From the NCBI GenBank assembly GCA_963844175.1, contig CAWJNE010000024.1, positions 97,602 to 161,601 of the forward strand: a DNA stretch of 64,000 nucleotides, read 5' to 3'. Positions 35,815-45,400 of this stretch are shown piece by piece; position 1 is the first letter of the stretch, and every line of letters begins with the position of its first letter. The stretch is from JALZMG01 sp963844175. Its GTDB lineage: Bacteria > Actinomycetota > Acidimicrobiia > Acidimicrobiales > Ilumatobacteraceae. Under the pieces are notes generated by a model. It was not told where the DNA came from. It was given only the letters and a program-made list of their open reading frames with translations, and did not search any database. Both the position numbers and the translations under genes were made by a program.

Positions 35815-35901
35815 CGGCGGGCAGGCTAGATGGTCGGTCCCGGCACCCGGGATTCTGTGCGCCGATTCCGCCAGCTCCCGTTCGAGGGGTAAAACGATCG
35901 C

Positions 35902-35930
35902 TTGCTGTTCCGAACGCTCGTTCGTAGACT
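35902..35930 (+). promoter_or_regulatory. Promoter of imuA'-imuB
   Basis: -35 TTGCTG (35902-35907), 17-bp spacer, -10 TAGACT (35925-35930), then 6 nt to ATG 35937: a predicted leaderless mRNA. The LexA box fills the spacer. Confidence 0.7.
35912..35923 (+). promoter_or_regulatory. LexA (SOS) box of imuA'-imuB
   Basis: GAACGCTCGTTC, the actinobacterial/Gram-positive consensus GAAC-N4-GTTC, lying between -35 and -10. Confidence 0.85.
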
Positions 35931-35936
35931 GCAGCG

Positions 35937-36632
35937 ATGGACCTGGCCGCAGCCGTCGCCCCGACGACCCTCGCCCGCCAGCACACCCTCCCCGTCGCTG
36001 ACCCGCTGGTGCCCCTGTTCCCGGACGGCGCACTGGTGCGTGGTCGGGCGGTGGCATGCGGCGGGGTCGCCGCCACGTCGTTGGCCCTCGCCCTGGCCGC
36101 CGAGGCCACCACGGCTGGGGCGTGGCTGGCGGTCGTCGACGTGCCGTGGCTCGGCGTCGAGGCGGCGACCGAGCTGGGCATCCCGCTCGAGCGGATGGTG
36201 CGGATCGACCCCGGACCGGACGCATCGAGCACGTCGTGGGCCGATCTGGTGGGGGCCGTGCTGGACGGGTTCGAGGTCGTCGTCACCAGGGTCCCCCGGC
36301 GGGTGCCGGCCGCCGTGGCCCGGCGGGTGCAGGCTCGGTTGCAGGCCAGGGAGGGGGTGCTGCTCTCGGTCGCGCCCGGTGCCGCACCGCCCGGCGGGTC
36401 GCCGGTGTCCGTCGACCTCACGGTGGAGGCCACGGCACCGGTGTGGGAAGGCGTCGAGCAGGGTTGGGGGCGGCTGCGCCGGCGGCGGGTCACGGTGGTG
36501 TCGTCCGGCCGGCGCGTGCCCCGGGCCCGGCAGGTCGACGTGTGGCTCCCGGGCCCCGGCGGTGGGGTGCTGGCGGTGGCCGGTGAGGTTGGTGCCGTGG
36601 GTGCCGGGCCCGTGCTGCGCTCCGTGGGGTGA
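35937..36632 (+). CDS. imuA': ImuA'-type mutasome accessory protein
   Basis: 231 residues of a RecA-like/SulA-like protein without a clear P-loop, as in ImuA'. It has VACGGVAATSLALALAAEA and AGAWLAVVDVPWLGVEAATELGIPLERM, typical of the ImuA' group. It bridges RecA and the ImuB/DnaE2 polymerase complex in mycobacteria. Identification is by sequence plus position: a LexA box upstream and imuB overlapping by 4 bp downstream. Confidence 0.85.
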   Translation: MDLAAAVAPTTLARQHTLPVADPLVPLFPDGALVRGRAVACGGVAATSLALALAAEATTAGAWLAVVDVPWLGVEAATELGIPLERMVRIDPGPDASSTSWADLVGAVLDGFEVVVTRVPRRVPAAVARRVQARLQAREGVLLSVAPGAAPPGGSPVSVDLTVEATAPVWEGVEQGWGRLRRRRVTVVSSGRRVPRARQVDVWLPGPGGGVLAVAGEVGAVGAGPVLRSVG

Positions 36633-38203
36633 CCGTGCGGTACGTCACGGTCTGGTGCCCGGACTGGCCGGTGGTGGCGGCGGGGGTCCAGGCCGACGTG
36701 CCGGCGGTCGTGCTGCTGGCCAACCGGGTCGTGGCCAGGTCGCCGGCCGCTGCCGCCATGGGTGTCGTCCACGGCCAGCGCCGCCGAGCCGCCCAGCAGG
36801 CCTGTCCGGACGTGGTGCTGCTCGATCACGATCCCGACCGCGACGCCAGGGCGTTCGAGCCGGTGGTGCGGGCCGTCGGGCGGTTCGTCCCCCGGTTGGA
36901 AGTGGTCGAGCCGGGGTGGTTGTGCCTCGATGCCAAGGGCCCGTCGCGCTACTTCGGGGGTGATCAGCAGTTGGCCGAGCGGGTGGTCGCCGCCGTGCGC
37001 GGGGAGTCGGCGCTCGTGGAGGCGACCGGGGTCGGCGTTGGGGTGGCCGACGGGCGCTTCGCCGCCGCCGTGGCTGCCCGCCGGGCGGGAACCGGCGTGG
37101 TGGTCGTCGAGCCGGGTGCCTCGGGCCGGTTCCTCGAGCGGTTGCCAGTGGCCTGGCTAGGGCACCTGGGGGAGGCCGACGCCGAGCTGGTCGGGTTGTT
37201 CGCCCGGCTCGGCCTGGCCCGGCTCGGCGACCTGGCGGCAGTGCCGGCGAGCGACGTGCTGGCGCGGTTCGGGCCCAGCGGTCGGCACGCCCACCGGCTG
37301 GCCGGCGGGCACGACGACCGAGCTGCGGATGCCAGCGACCCCCCGCCGGAGCGGCGGGTGGAGCAGGTGTTCGACGAACCCGTCGAGCTGGTGCAACCAC
37401 TGGTGTTCGTCGGCAAGCAGCTGGCCGACGAGCTCGTCGCTTCGTTGAGCGGCGAGGGCCGGGTGTGCACCCGGCTGGTGGTGACGGCCGAGACCGAGCA
37501 CGGCGAGCGCAGCGAGCGGGCGTGGTACCGGGCGGCCGGGCTGTCGGCGGCGGCGATGGTCGAGCGGGTGCGCTGGCAGCTCGACGGGTGGATGGGGTCG
37601 GACGAGCCGACGGCCGGGGTCGTGCTCTTGCGGCTGTCGCCCGACGAGGTGCGCGGCGACGACGGTGACCAGCTGCGGTTGTGGGGTGGTCCGTCGGCGG
37701 CGGACGAGCGGGCGACGCGTGCCGTCAGTCGGCTGGCCGGGCTGGTCGGCGATGCCGGCGTGCTGGTGCCGGCGTGGCAGGGCGGGCGGTTGCCGGCGGA
37801 CCGGTACGGGTGGGTCCCGGCGTCGACCACCGACCTGACCGACGCCGATGACACCGCCGAGCGGTTGCGCCCGGCGGGGCCGTGGCCGGGTGCGCTGCCG
37901 GCGCCGTCGCCGGCGGTGGTGCCGGGGGAGGTGCAGCGGGCGGCGCTGGTCGACGAGCGGGGCCAGCCGGTGCGCGTCGGGGGCCGTGGCGAGCTGAGTG
38001 CCTCGCCGGCGACGTTGGCCGTCGGCGGCGGACCGCCGCAGCCGGTGACCGGCTGGGCCGGCCCGTGGCCGATCGAGGAGCGGTGGTGGGACCCCACCCG
38101 CCATCGTCGCCTGGCCCGCTTCCAGGTCGTCACCGCCGACGGCACCGCCCACCTCGTCGTCGCCGAACACCGCAACTGGTGGATCGCCGCCACCTACGAA
38201 TAG
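36629..38203 (+). CDS. imuB: ImuB, catalytically inactive Y-family polymerase
   Basis: 524 residues with Y-family polymerase architecture. The N-terminus reads RYVTVWCPDWPVVAAG, where active enzymes have an Asp-rich metal motif, so it should be inactive, as known for ImuB. A beta-clamp-binding motif QLRLWGG lies near residue 350. The C-terminal 150 residues are the ImuB-specific extension ending in HRNWWIAATYE. In mycobacteria ImuB docks DnaE2 and ImuA' on the clamp for error-prone lesion bypass. It is translationally coupled to imuA'; dnaE2 is 4.2 kb downstream under its own LexA box. Confidence 0.92.
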   Translation: MTVRYVTVWCPDWPVVAAGVQADVPAVVLLANRVVARSPAAAAMGVVHGQRRRAAQQACPDVVLLDHDPDRDARAFEPVVRAVGRFVPRLEVVEPGWLCLDAKGPSRYFGGDQQLAERVVAAVRGESALVEATGVGVGVADGRFAAAVAARRAGTGVVVVEPGASGRFLERLPVAWLGHLGEADAELVGLFARLGLARLGDLAAVPASDVLARFGPSGRHAHRLAGGHDDRAADASDPPPERRVEQVFDEPVELVQPLVFVGKQLADELVASLSGEGRVCTRLVVTAETEHGERSERAWYRAAGLSAAAMVERVRWQLDGWMGSDEPTAGVVLLRLSPDEVRGDDGDQLRLWGGPSAADERATRAVSRLAGLVGDAGVLVPAWQGGRLPADRYGWVPASTTDLTDADDTAERLRPAGPWPGALPAPSPAVVPGEVQRAALVDERGQPVRVGGRGELSASPATLAVGGGPPQPVTGWAGPWPIEERWWDPTRHRRLARFQVVTADGTAHLVVAEHRNWWIAATYE

Positions 38204-38345
38204 GCGTCCCTCCTCCTCTTCGTCAGGAAATTGGCTGACCGTCCGACCATTTCTCTGACCAGAGACAGTTTCCGCTTTCCGGATCTCGTCGCGCCCAGGG
38301 TGGGTGTGGGACGAACGCCGACGGAAACGATGCCGTGGACGGATC

Positions 38346-38351
38346 TACGGT
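38346..38351 (+). promoter_or_regulatory. -10 element before the lipoprotein gene
   Basis: TACGGT, 7 nt, then GTG 38359. Confidence 0.4.
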
Positions 38352-38358
38352 GACCCGG

Positions 38359-39081
38359 GTGGAACGCTCGAGGGCGGGAGCTCCACGGCGCCGGGGGACG
38401 CGCACCCTGACGGCGGTCGTGAGTGCGGCATTGGCGACCGCTGCCGTCGGGTGCAGCTCCGGCGACGACGGTGGCGCCGAAACCACGTCCGTCACGCCGG
38501 CGCCGACCACGACGCAGCCGAGGGTGACGACGACGGTCGCCCAGGCCACGACCACCACCGGGCCGACGGAGCCGACCGAGCCTCCGACCACCGAGACGGC
38601 ACCCCCGACCACGACGGAGGCCGACCTCGAGGCCCAGATCGCCGCCGACTACGTGCGCTCCTGGGAATTGCGCAACGAGCTGACCAGCAACCCCACCCTG
38701 GAGAACCTCGACGCACGAGTCGCCGAGATCGCCGCGCCCGGCACCCCCGAGTTCGACTCGCTCAAGGCCTTCGTCGAGGAGCTGGTCGCGCTTGGCGAAC
38801 GCACCGCACCCGACGAACCCGGACCTCTTCTCGGTGACGGTCGAGGACGTGGTCGTCGACGGCGATGCCCCGCACGCGACGGCCGACGTGACGTTTGCTA
38901 CGTCGACAACCGGCTTCGAGTTGACGCCAGCGGGTGAGTCGACGGGCGAGTTCGGCGAGCTCATTGCGCTACCGGGCGATCGACCAGCGTCGCTGCTACA
39001 CGGACGATGGCTGGCTGCCGACGGCGATCTTCGAGATCGTCTGGAGTCGGATTGGAGTTACCGTCATGCCCGCCCGCATGA
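38359..39081 (+). CDS. Secreted lipoprotein, NTF2-like (three frame breaks)
   Basis: Begins with basic residues, a hydrophobic stretch (TAVVSAALATAAVG) and a lipobox ending in Cys, then a Thr/Pro-rich linker of about 50 residues and a helical/beta domain (IAADYVRSWELRNE...). The reading frame moves three times by +1 (about 38810, GGG near 38974, and about 39040). Corrected, the gene has exactly 240 codons and its TGA at 39079 overlaps the next ATG (ATGA). The domain resembles NTF2-like lipoproteins of actinobacteria; the ligand is unknown. Confidence 0.65.
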
Positions 39082-40122
39082 GCCTCGCACTGCGCTGGCG
39101 CTCTCGGTGCTCGTTGCCGAGTGCCGCCGTTGCAGCGGCGCCAAGAGGACGGCGGCTCGACGTCATGCGCAGGGCGCACTTCGCGAGCGGACGGTGGCAG
39201 GAGCGGTCGATTGGTCGCCATCGCCGGAACCCCCGGCTCGGGTGGTGGCTCCTCGTTCTCCGGGGCCGGAACCGGCGGCGGGGCGGGCGCAGCGCCGGCT
39301 CGTGGCGGCGGGTCGGGGCAGGGGTTCTCGTGCTCGGCCAACGCCGTCGGGAGCGATGCCGACGTCGCTGCCGTCGCCGCCGCCGTCAACGCTGGCTCCA
39401 CGCCGGCCCCGGCCGACCCCAACGTCGTCACCGACATCGTGCAGGGGCCACAGCCCGGCGACGTCGTCGAGCGGGCCTGGTTCCGCAACATCGGCGGGGT
39501 GCCGCACCTCCAGTACCGCTTCACGTGCTCGGGGCCCGGCGCCGGGCCGGCCTACGACGACTGGGTCGCCGTGCTCGCCCAGGGCGGGACGTTCGTCCCC
39601 CAGCCCCAGCCGGAGGATCTCCTCCCCGAGCTGTACGAACGGGTCGTGCAACAACTCCCCACGCCCGTGCCGCGCATCGCGCCGGCCGACTGGATGCCCG
39701 AGCGGTGGACCTACGTCCACCTGCCAACGTTCTTCTGGGTCGACCAGTCCCAGGGGCAGTGGGCGCCGGTCGAGGCGTCGGCGTCCGTCCCCGGGCTCAC
39801 GGTCACTGCCCGCGCTGTCCCCGAGCGCCTCGTCGTGCACCCGGGCGACGGCAGCGGGGACATCACCTGCGAGGGTGCGCCGCCGGCGTTCGTGCAGGGC
39901 CGCGACGATCCCGAGTCGTTCGCCGGGTGCGAGCACGCCTACCGCGACTCCTCGGCCATGGCGGCCAGCGGCGATGCCTACCCCGTGACCGTCGACGTCG
40001 TCTGGCATGCCACGTGGTCGGCGTCCAACGGTGAGAGCGGCGACCTCGGTTCGGTGTCGACGACCTCCGAGACCCGCCCGCTGCCGGTGGCCGAGATCCA
40101 GGCGCTCGTCACCGACGGCTGA
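39078..40122 (+). CDS. Secreted beta-rich (PKD-like) protein, 5' end disrupted
   Basis: The clean part starts at 39121 and continues to 40122. A Gly/Ser/Ala-rich leader is followed by FSCSANAV, repeated beta-strand motifs with aromatic residues (WTYVHLPTFFWVDQ), a PKD-like DITCEGA...CEHAYRDSS and an end VAEIQALVTDG. Similar secreted proteins annotated as ATP/GTP-binding are widespread in Streptomyces, usually behind an NTF2-like lipoprotein; the function is unknown. ATG 39078 overlaps the lipoprotein stop and encodes a weak signal peptide. A +1 shift before about 39150 is needed to join it to the body. Confidence 0.7.
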
Positions 40123-40148
40123 CGGGCGACCCCGAACCCTCACGGTCA

Positions 40149-40177
40149 GCGAATCGGTTGCCGATCAACCGATTCGC
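40149..40177. terminator. Bidirectional terminator hairpin
   Basis: GCGAATCGGTTG (40149-40160) pairs perfectly with 40166-40177 over a 5-nt loop. It separates convergent genes; the minus-strand stop codon (40165-40167) lies at the loop/stem border. Confidence 0.75.
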
Positions 40178-41148
40178 GGACGTTGAGGTCCGGAGAGGCG
40201 GGCGAAGAGGTCGGGGAAGACCCGGGCCACTTTGGCCGTCAGGTAGTCGCCGTAGGTCCCGTCCCACCCGCGCACGCTCGTGCCGTCCCAGCGCCGTTCC
40301 GGCTCGTCGGCCGGCGCCGCCCCGCCGAGCGGCAGCACCGGGCACACCGCGTCCCACGACGGGTCGATGAAGCACGGGAACGACAGCCGGTCGCCCGCAC
40401 CGGTGTTGCGCACGCGGTGCGGCGTGGAGCGATACCGCCCCTCGGTCATCCGCTCGAGCATGTCGCCGAGGTTGACGACGAACACCGCGGGGTCGGACGG
40501 CACGTCGATCCACCCGCCCGGCGCGTGCACCTGCAACCCGTCGTTGGCGTCGGTGGCGAGGATCGTCAGCAGCCCGTAGTCCGTGTGCTCGGCCACGCCC
40601 CACCCGTCGGGCTGCTCGGGCGGGTACCGGAAGATGCGGAACAGGATCGTCGGGTCAGCGGTCACGTGCTCCTCGAACCACGTCGCTGGCAGCCCGAGCC
40701 CCGCGGCGACCAGCCGCAGCAGCTCGGCGCCGATCCGCTCCATCTCGTCGAGCCATCCGAGCACGGCCGCCCGCAGCCCCGGCGGGCGGGACGGGAACAG
40801 GTTGGCGCCGTGCAACGGGACGCCGGCGCGCACGGCGGGATCGTCCGGGCCGAGCTCCGTCCCGAAGTAGATCCCCTCCTTGTGGTCCGGCACCCCGGAC
40901 GTCAGCTCGCCGTCGAGCGGGAACCAGCCCCGCCACGCCGACCCGCCGTGCTCCATGGCGATCGCCGCCTTGGCCTCGGCCGGTTGGGCGAAGAGCTCCC
41001 GGGCCAACCGATCCAGCTCGGCCAGCCGCGCCGGCGCCACTCCGTGGCCCGTGATGCGGAAGAACCCGTACGTCCGGCACGCCCGGTCGATCTCGCCCGC
41101 CAACTTGTCGCGATCGCCGCGCAGGTCGATCATCGGCAGGTCGTCCAC
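40165..41148 (-). CDS. 2-oxoglutarate/Fe(II)-dependent oxygenase (isopenicillin N synthase-like)
   Basis: 327 residues. A DIOX_N-like N-terminus has RTYGFFRITGHGV. The double-stranded beta-helix core has the metal ligands HTDYG (His and Asp) and the distal TPHRVRN (His), and the co-substrate Arg lies near RLSFPCF. It is a cytoplasmic hydroxylase or desaturase of unknown substrate; plant-type IPNS relatives are used in catabolism and natural-product biosynthesis. It is divergent from the Nudix gene. Confidence 0.88.
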   Translation of the reverse strand: MDDLPMIDLRGDRDKLAGEIDRACRTYGFFRITGHGVAPARLAELDRLARELFAQPAEAKAAIAMEHGGSAWRGWFPLDGELTSGVPDHKEGIYFGTELGPDDPAVRAGVPLHGANLFPSRPPGLRAAVLGWLDEMERIGAELLRLVAAGLGLPATWFEEHVTADPTILFRIFRYPPEQPDGWGVAEHTDYGLLTILATDANDGLQVHAPGGWIDVPSDPAVFVVNLGDMLERMTEGRYRSTPHRVRNTGAGDRLSFPCFIDPSWDAVCPVLPLGGAAPADEPERRWDGTSVRGWDGTYGDYLTAKVARVFPDLFARLSGPQRPRIG

Positions 41149-41183
41149 CCGGACATCGTCGCGCGGAGTGCAGGATGGGTTCC

Positions 41184-41765
41184 GTGGACCACGCCGCGCT
41201 GCTCGATCACGTCGTCGCCTCGGTCACCGGCCGGGCCCCGGTTGATGCCCGGGAGCGGGTCAGCATCGACGCCTTCATCACCGCCGTTGCGCACCTCGAG
41301 CGTCCGTTCGACCAAGACGCCGACCCGGTCCACATCACCGCCTCGGCGCTGGTCATCGGCCGGCGGGGCATCCTGCTGCTCCGCCACAAGCACCTCGGCA
41401 TCTGGCTCCAGCCCGGCGGGCACGTCGACCCTGGCGAGACGCCGTGGGAGGCCGCTTGCCGCGAGACGGCCGAGGAGACCGGCCTCGAGGCGACGTTGCT
41501 CCGCACGAACGGTGACGAGCCGCCGGCCCTGGCTCACGTCGACGTCCACGCCGGCAGCCGTGGCCACACCCACCTCGACCTGCGCTACCTCGCCACGGTG
41601 GGCGATGCCGACCCGGTGCCACCGCCCGGCGAGAGCCAAGACGTGCGATGGTTCTCGTGGGACGAGGCGGCCGGCGTCGCCGACCCCGGTCTGGCCGGGG
41701 TCCTGCCGGGGCTGGCCTACCCTGGTCCGGCAGGGGGCCAGCGGGAGGGACGCGGATGGACCTGA
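41184..41765 (+). CDS. Nudix hydrolase
   Basis: About 193 residues. The Nudix box GHVDPGETPWEAACRETAEE, followed by TGL, is complete with the metal-binding REXXEE. It hydrolyses a nucleoside diphosphate linked to an unknown group. GTG 41184 is preferred because CAGGAT lies 7 nt upstream; ATG 41175, which overlaps that hexamer, is the alternative. The end overlaps the next gene by 10 bp. Confidence 0.9.
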   Translation: MDHAALLDHVVASVTGRAPVDARERVSIDAFITAVAHLERPFDQDADPVHITASALVIGRRGILLLRHKHLGIWLQPGGHVDPGETPWEAACRETAEETGLEATLLRTNGDEPPALAHVDVHAGSRGHTHLDLRYLATVGDADPVPPPGESQDVRWFSWDEAAGVADPGLAGVLPGLAYPGPAGGQREGRGWT

Positions 41766-42319
41766 TCGAACTGCACCGGCGGACCGTCGAGACGTTCCTC
41801 GAGCGCGTCGAGGCGGTCGACGGCGATGCCTGGGAGGCGTCGACGCCGTGCACGGAGTGGGACGTGCGGGAGCTCGTCAACCACGTCGTCGGTGAGGACG
41901 CCTGGACGCCGTCGTTGCTCGGCGGGGCGACGATCGCCGAGGTCGGCACCCGGTTCGACGGCGATCTCCTCGGCGCCGATCCGGCCGGGGCGGCCCGGGA
42001 TGCGGCGGCGGAGGCGGTCGCCGCGGTCGGCCACCACCTGCCGACGGGCGGCACGGTCCACCTGTCCTACGGCGACGAGGACATGGCGGAGTACGTCAGC
42101 CAGCTGGCCGCCGACCACTTGATCCACGCCTGGGACCTCGCCGTGGCGACGGGCGCTGACACGGCGCTCGACCCCGAGCTGGTCGCCGCCGTCGCCGGGT
42201 GGTTCGCTGACCGCGAGGAGCTGTACCGCGGGGCCGGCGTGACCGGCCCGCGCGCCGAGATCACGTCGGACGACCCGGCCGACCGCCTGCTCGCCGCGTT
42301 CGGCCGCCTGCCCCGCTGA
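41756..42319 (+). CDS. TIGR03086-type metal-binding protein (DinB/MDMPI superfamily)
   Basis: 187 residues. The N-terminal STPCTEWDVRELVNHVVGED motif carries the family metal-ligand His, and DHLIHAWDLAVATG supplies further ligands. Related to mycothiol-dependent maleylpyruvate isomerase; the substrate is unknown. A GGGAGGGA ribosome-binding site lies inside the Nudix gene before ATG 41756. This is a second member of the superfamily in the window, the first being at 1822. Confidence 0.85.
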   Translation: MDLIELHRRTVETFLERVEAVDGDAWEASTPCTEWDVRELVNHVVGEDAWTPSLLGGATIAEVGTRFDGDLLGADPAGAARDAAAEAVAAVGHHLPTGGTVHLSYGDEDMAEYVSQLAADHLIHAWDLAVATGADTALDPELVAAVAGWFADREELYRGAGVTGPRAEITSDDPADRLLAAFGRLPR

Positions 42320-42375
42320 TCCGGCGAAGCAGGATGGACAGAGGGTCGGGCTAGAAAACACTCGGATGGGTTACC

Positions 42376-42387
42376 GAACTTGCGTTC
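42376..42387 (+). promoter_or_regulatory. LexA (SOS) box of dnaE2
   Basis: GAACTTGCGTTC, the GAAC-N4-GTTC consensus, overlapping the -35 of the dnaE2 promoter. Confidence 0.85.
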
Positions 42388-42408
42388 GGCGCACCGGCGT
42401 TCGATACT
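42380..42408 (+). promoter_or_regulatory. Promoter of dnaE2
   Basis: -35 TTGCGT (42380-42385), 17 bp, -10 GATACT (42403-42408), 7 nt, then GTG 42416: predicted leaderless. Confidence 0.6.
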
Positions 42409-42415
42409 GACGTGA

Positions 42416-45400
42416 GTGGGCTTCAACAACCCGTCGTGGACCTGGTCCGAACTCGAGGCCGCCCTCTCCGGCTCCTCGGCGGCCACCGGTCGCGACGGTC
42501 GGGCACCGGGCAGCCCGTCGTGGAACGCCGGCGGCGACGGGCCGGCGTGGAGCCGCAAGCGCCAGCCGTTCGAGCCCGGCGGCGTCGAGCGGCGGACCGG
42601 TGCGGTGTCCTACGCCGAGCTGCACTGCCACTCCAACTTCTCGTTCCTCGACGGTGCCGCCCACCCCGAGGAGCTGGCCACCGAGGCCGCCCGCCTGGGC
42701 CTCGACGCCCTCGCCCTCACCGACCATGACGGCTTCTACGGCATCGTCCGGTTCGCCGAAGCGGCCCGGGCCGTCGGCCTGCCGACCGTGTTCGGCACCG
42801 AGATCACCCTCACCCCCGGCCTGGCCCCCGAAGCCAGCGCGGCCAAGGACGAGGGCGACACGCTCACCCAGGTCGCCACCGGCCGCGTCCCCGACCACCA
42901 CGCCCCCGACCCCCACGGCGACCACCTGCTGCTGCTGGCCGACGGCCCCACCGGCTACGGCCGCCTGGCCCGCACGCTCAGCCTCGGCCACCTGGCGGGG
43001 GAGAAGGGGGCGCCGCAGTTCACGCTGGCCGACGTCGCCCGCCACACCGCCGGCCACGTGTGGGCGCTGACCGGCTGCCGCAAGGGATCCGTGCCCCGGG
43101 CACTCGTCGACGACGGCCCGGCCGCTGCCCGCCGCGAGCTGCACCGGTTGATCGACGCCTTCGGGCGCGACCGCGTCCTCGTCGAGCTGTGGGACCACGG
43201 CGACCCGCTCGACTCGAGCGCGCAACGACGCCCTGGCCGAGCTGGCCGCCCGCCACGACGTCGGTTGCGTCGCCACCACCAACGCTCACTACGCCACGCC
43301 GACCCAGCGCCGCCTGGCCGCCGCGCTCGCCGCCGTGCGGGCCCGGCGCAGCCTGGCCGAGCTCGACCCGTGGCTGCCGGCGGCGTCCGGTGCCCACCTC
43401 CGCTCCGGTGCCGAGCAGCGCCGCCGCTTCGCCCGCTACCCGGGCGTCGTGGAGCTGGCCGCCGAGGTCGGTCGAGCCGCCGCCTTCGACCTGGCGCTGG
43501 TCGCCCCGGCCCTCCCGCCGTTCCCGTGCCCCGACGGTCTGACCGAGATGGAGCACCTCCGCCGGCTCGTCGACGAAGGCGCCCGCCGTCGTTACGGCGA
43601 GCGGCCGGCCGCCGTCGCGCATGGAGTCGTCGAAGACCTGTCGCTGCGGGCCAGGGCGTGGGCGACGCTCGACCACGAGCTGGCGATCATCGAGCAGCTC
43701 GGCTTCGCCGGCTACTTCCTCGTGGTGTGGGACCTCGTGCGGTTCTGCGGCGAGGTGGGCATCTTCTGCCAGGGTCGCGGCAGCGCCGCCAACTCCGCCG
43801 TCTGCTACGCCCTCGGCGTCACCAACGCCGACGCCGTGTCGCTCGGGCTGCTGTTCGAGCGCTTCCTGTCGCCCGAGCGCGACGGCCCGCCGGACATCGA
43901 CATCGACATCGAGAGCGACCGGCGCGAAGAGGTCATCCAGTACCTCTACGGCAAGCACGGCCGCCACCACACCGCCCAGGTGGCCAACGTCATCACGTAC
44001 CGCGCCAAGTCGGCCGTGCGGGACATGGCCAAGGCGCTCGGCCACGCCCCCGGCCAGCAGGACGCGTGGTCGAAGCGGGTCGACGGTTGGGGCACGGTCG
44101 GCACCACTCGGGCCGAACAGGAACGGCACGGCCCGGCGGCGGGCGACATCCCGGCGCCGGTGCTGGAGCTGGCGGCCCAGGTCGAGGACGCGCCGCGCCA
44201 CCTCGGCATCCACTCGGGCGGGATGGTCATCTGCGACCGGCCGGTGATCGAGGTCTGCCCGGTCGAGTGGGGGCGGATGGAGGACCGCTCGGTGCTGCAG
44301 TGGGACAAGGACGACTGCGCGGCGGCCGGTCTCGTCAAGTTCGACCTGCTCGGCCTGGGGATGCTGTCGGCGCTGCACTACGCCGTCGACCTCGTCCGGG
44401 ACCACTGCGGCTACGAGATCGACCTGGCCACTATCCCGCAGGAGGACGAGGTCTACGCCATGCTCTGCCGGGCCGACACGGTGGGCGTGTTCCAGATCGA
44501 GTCGCGGGCCCAGATGGCCACGCTGCCCCGGCTCAAGCCGCGCAAGTTCTACGACCTGGTGGTGGAGGTGGCGCTGATCCGGCCGGGTCCGATCCAGGGC
44601 GGGTCGGTGCACCCGTACATCCGGCGGCGCAACGGTCAGGAGCCGATCACGTACCTCCACCCGCTGCTCGAGAACAGCCTCGGCAAGACGCTCGGCGTGC
44701 CGCTGTTCCAGGAGCAGCTGATGCAGATGGCGATCGACGTGGCCGGGTTCACGCCGGCCGAGTCCGACGAGCTGCGCCAGGCGATGGGGTCCAAGCGGTC
44801 GGCGGCGCGCATGGAGCGGCTGAAGCACCGGCTGTACGCCGGCATGGCCGAGCGGGGCATCACCGGCGACGTCGCCGACGAGCTGTACGTGAAGATGAAG
44901 GCGTTCGCCAACTACGGCTTCCCCGAGAGCCACTCGGTGTCGTTCGCCTACCTGGTGTACGCGTCGTCGTGGATCAAGCACCACGAGCCGGCGGCGTTCT
45001 GCGCGGCGCTGCTCAACGCCCAGCCGATGGGGTTCTGGAGCCCGCACACGCTGGTCCGTGACGCCCGCCGCCACGGCGTCGTCGTCCGCACCCCCGATCT
45101 CAACCGGTCCCTGGCCACGGCCACCCTCGAACCGTCAGCCCCCCAACCCATCCGAGGGTTTGCTGCCATCGGAGGGTTTGGTGAGGGGGGGCCCCTCACC
45201 AAACCCTCGGATGCAGGAAACCCTCGGATGGGGGGGACGGGGGGGCAGCCGGCGGTCAGGTTGGGGATCGGGTCGGTGCGCGGGGTGGGCGACGAGCTGG
45301 CGACGGCGATCGAGGCCGAGCGGGTGGAGCACGGGCCGTACACGGGGTTGGAGGACCTCGTGCGGCGGGTCCCGACGCTGGAACTGCACCAGCTGGAGGC

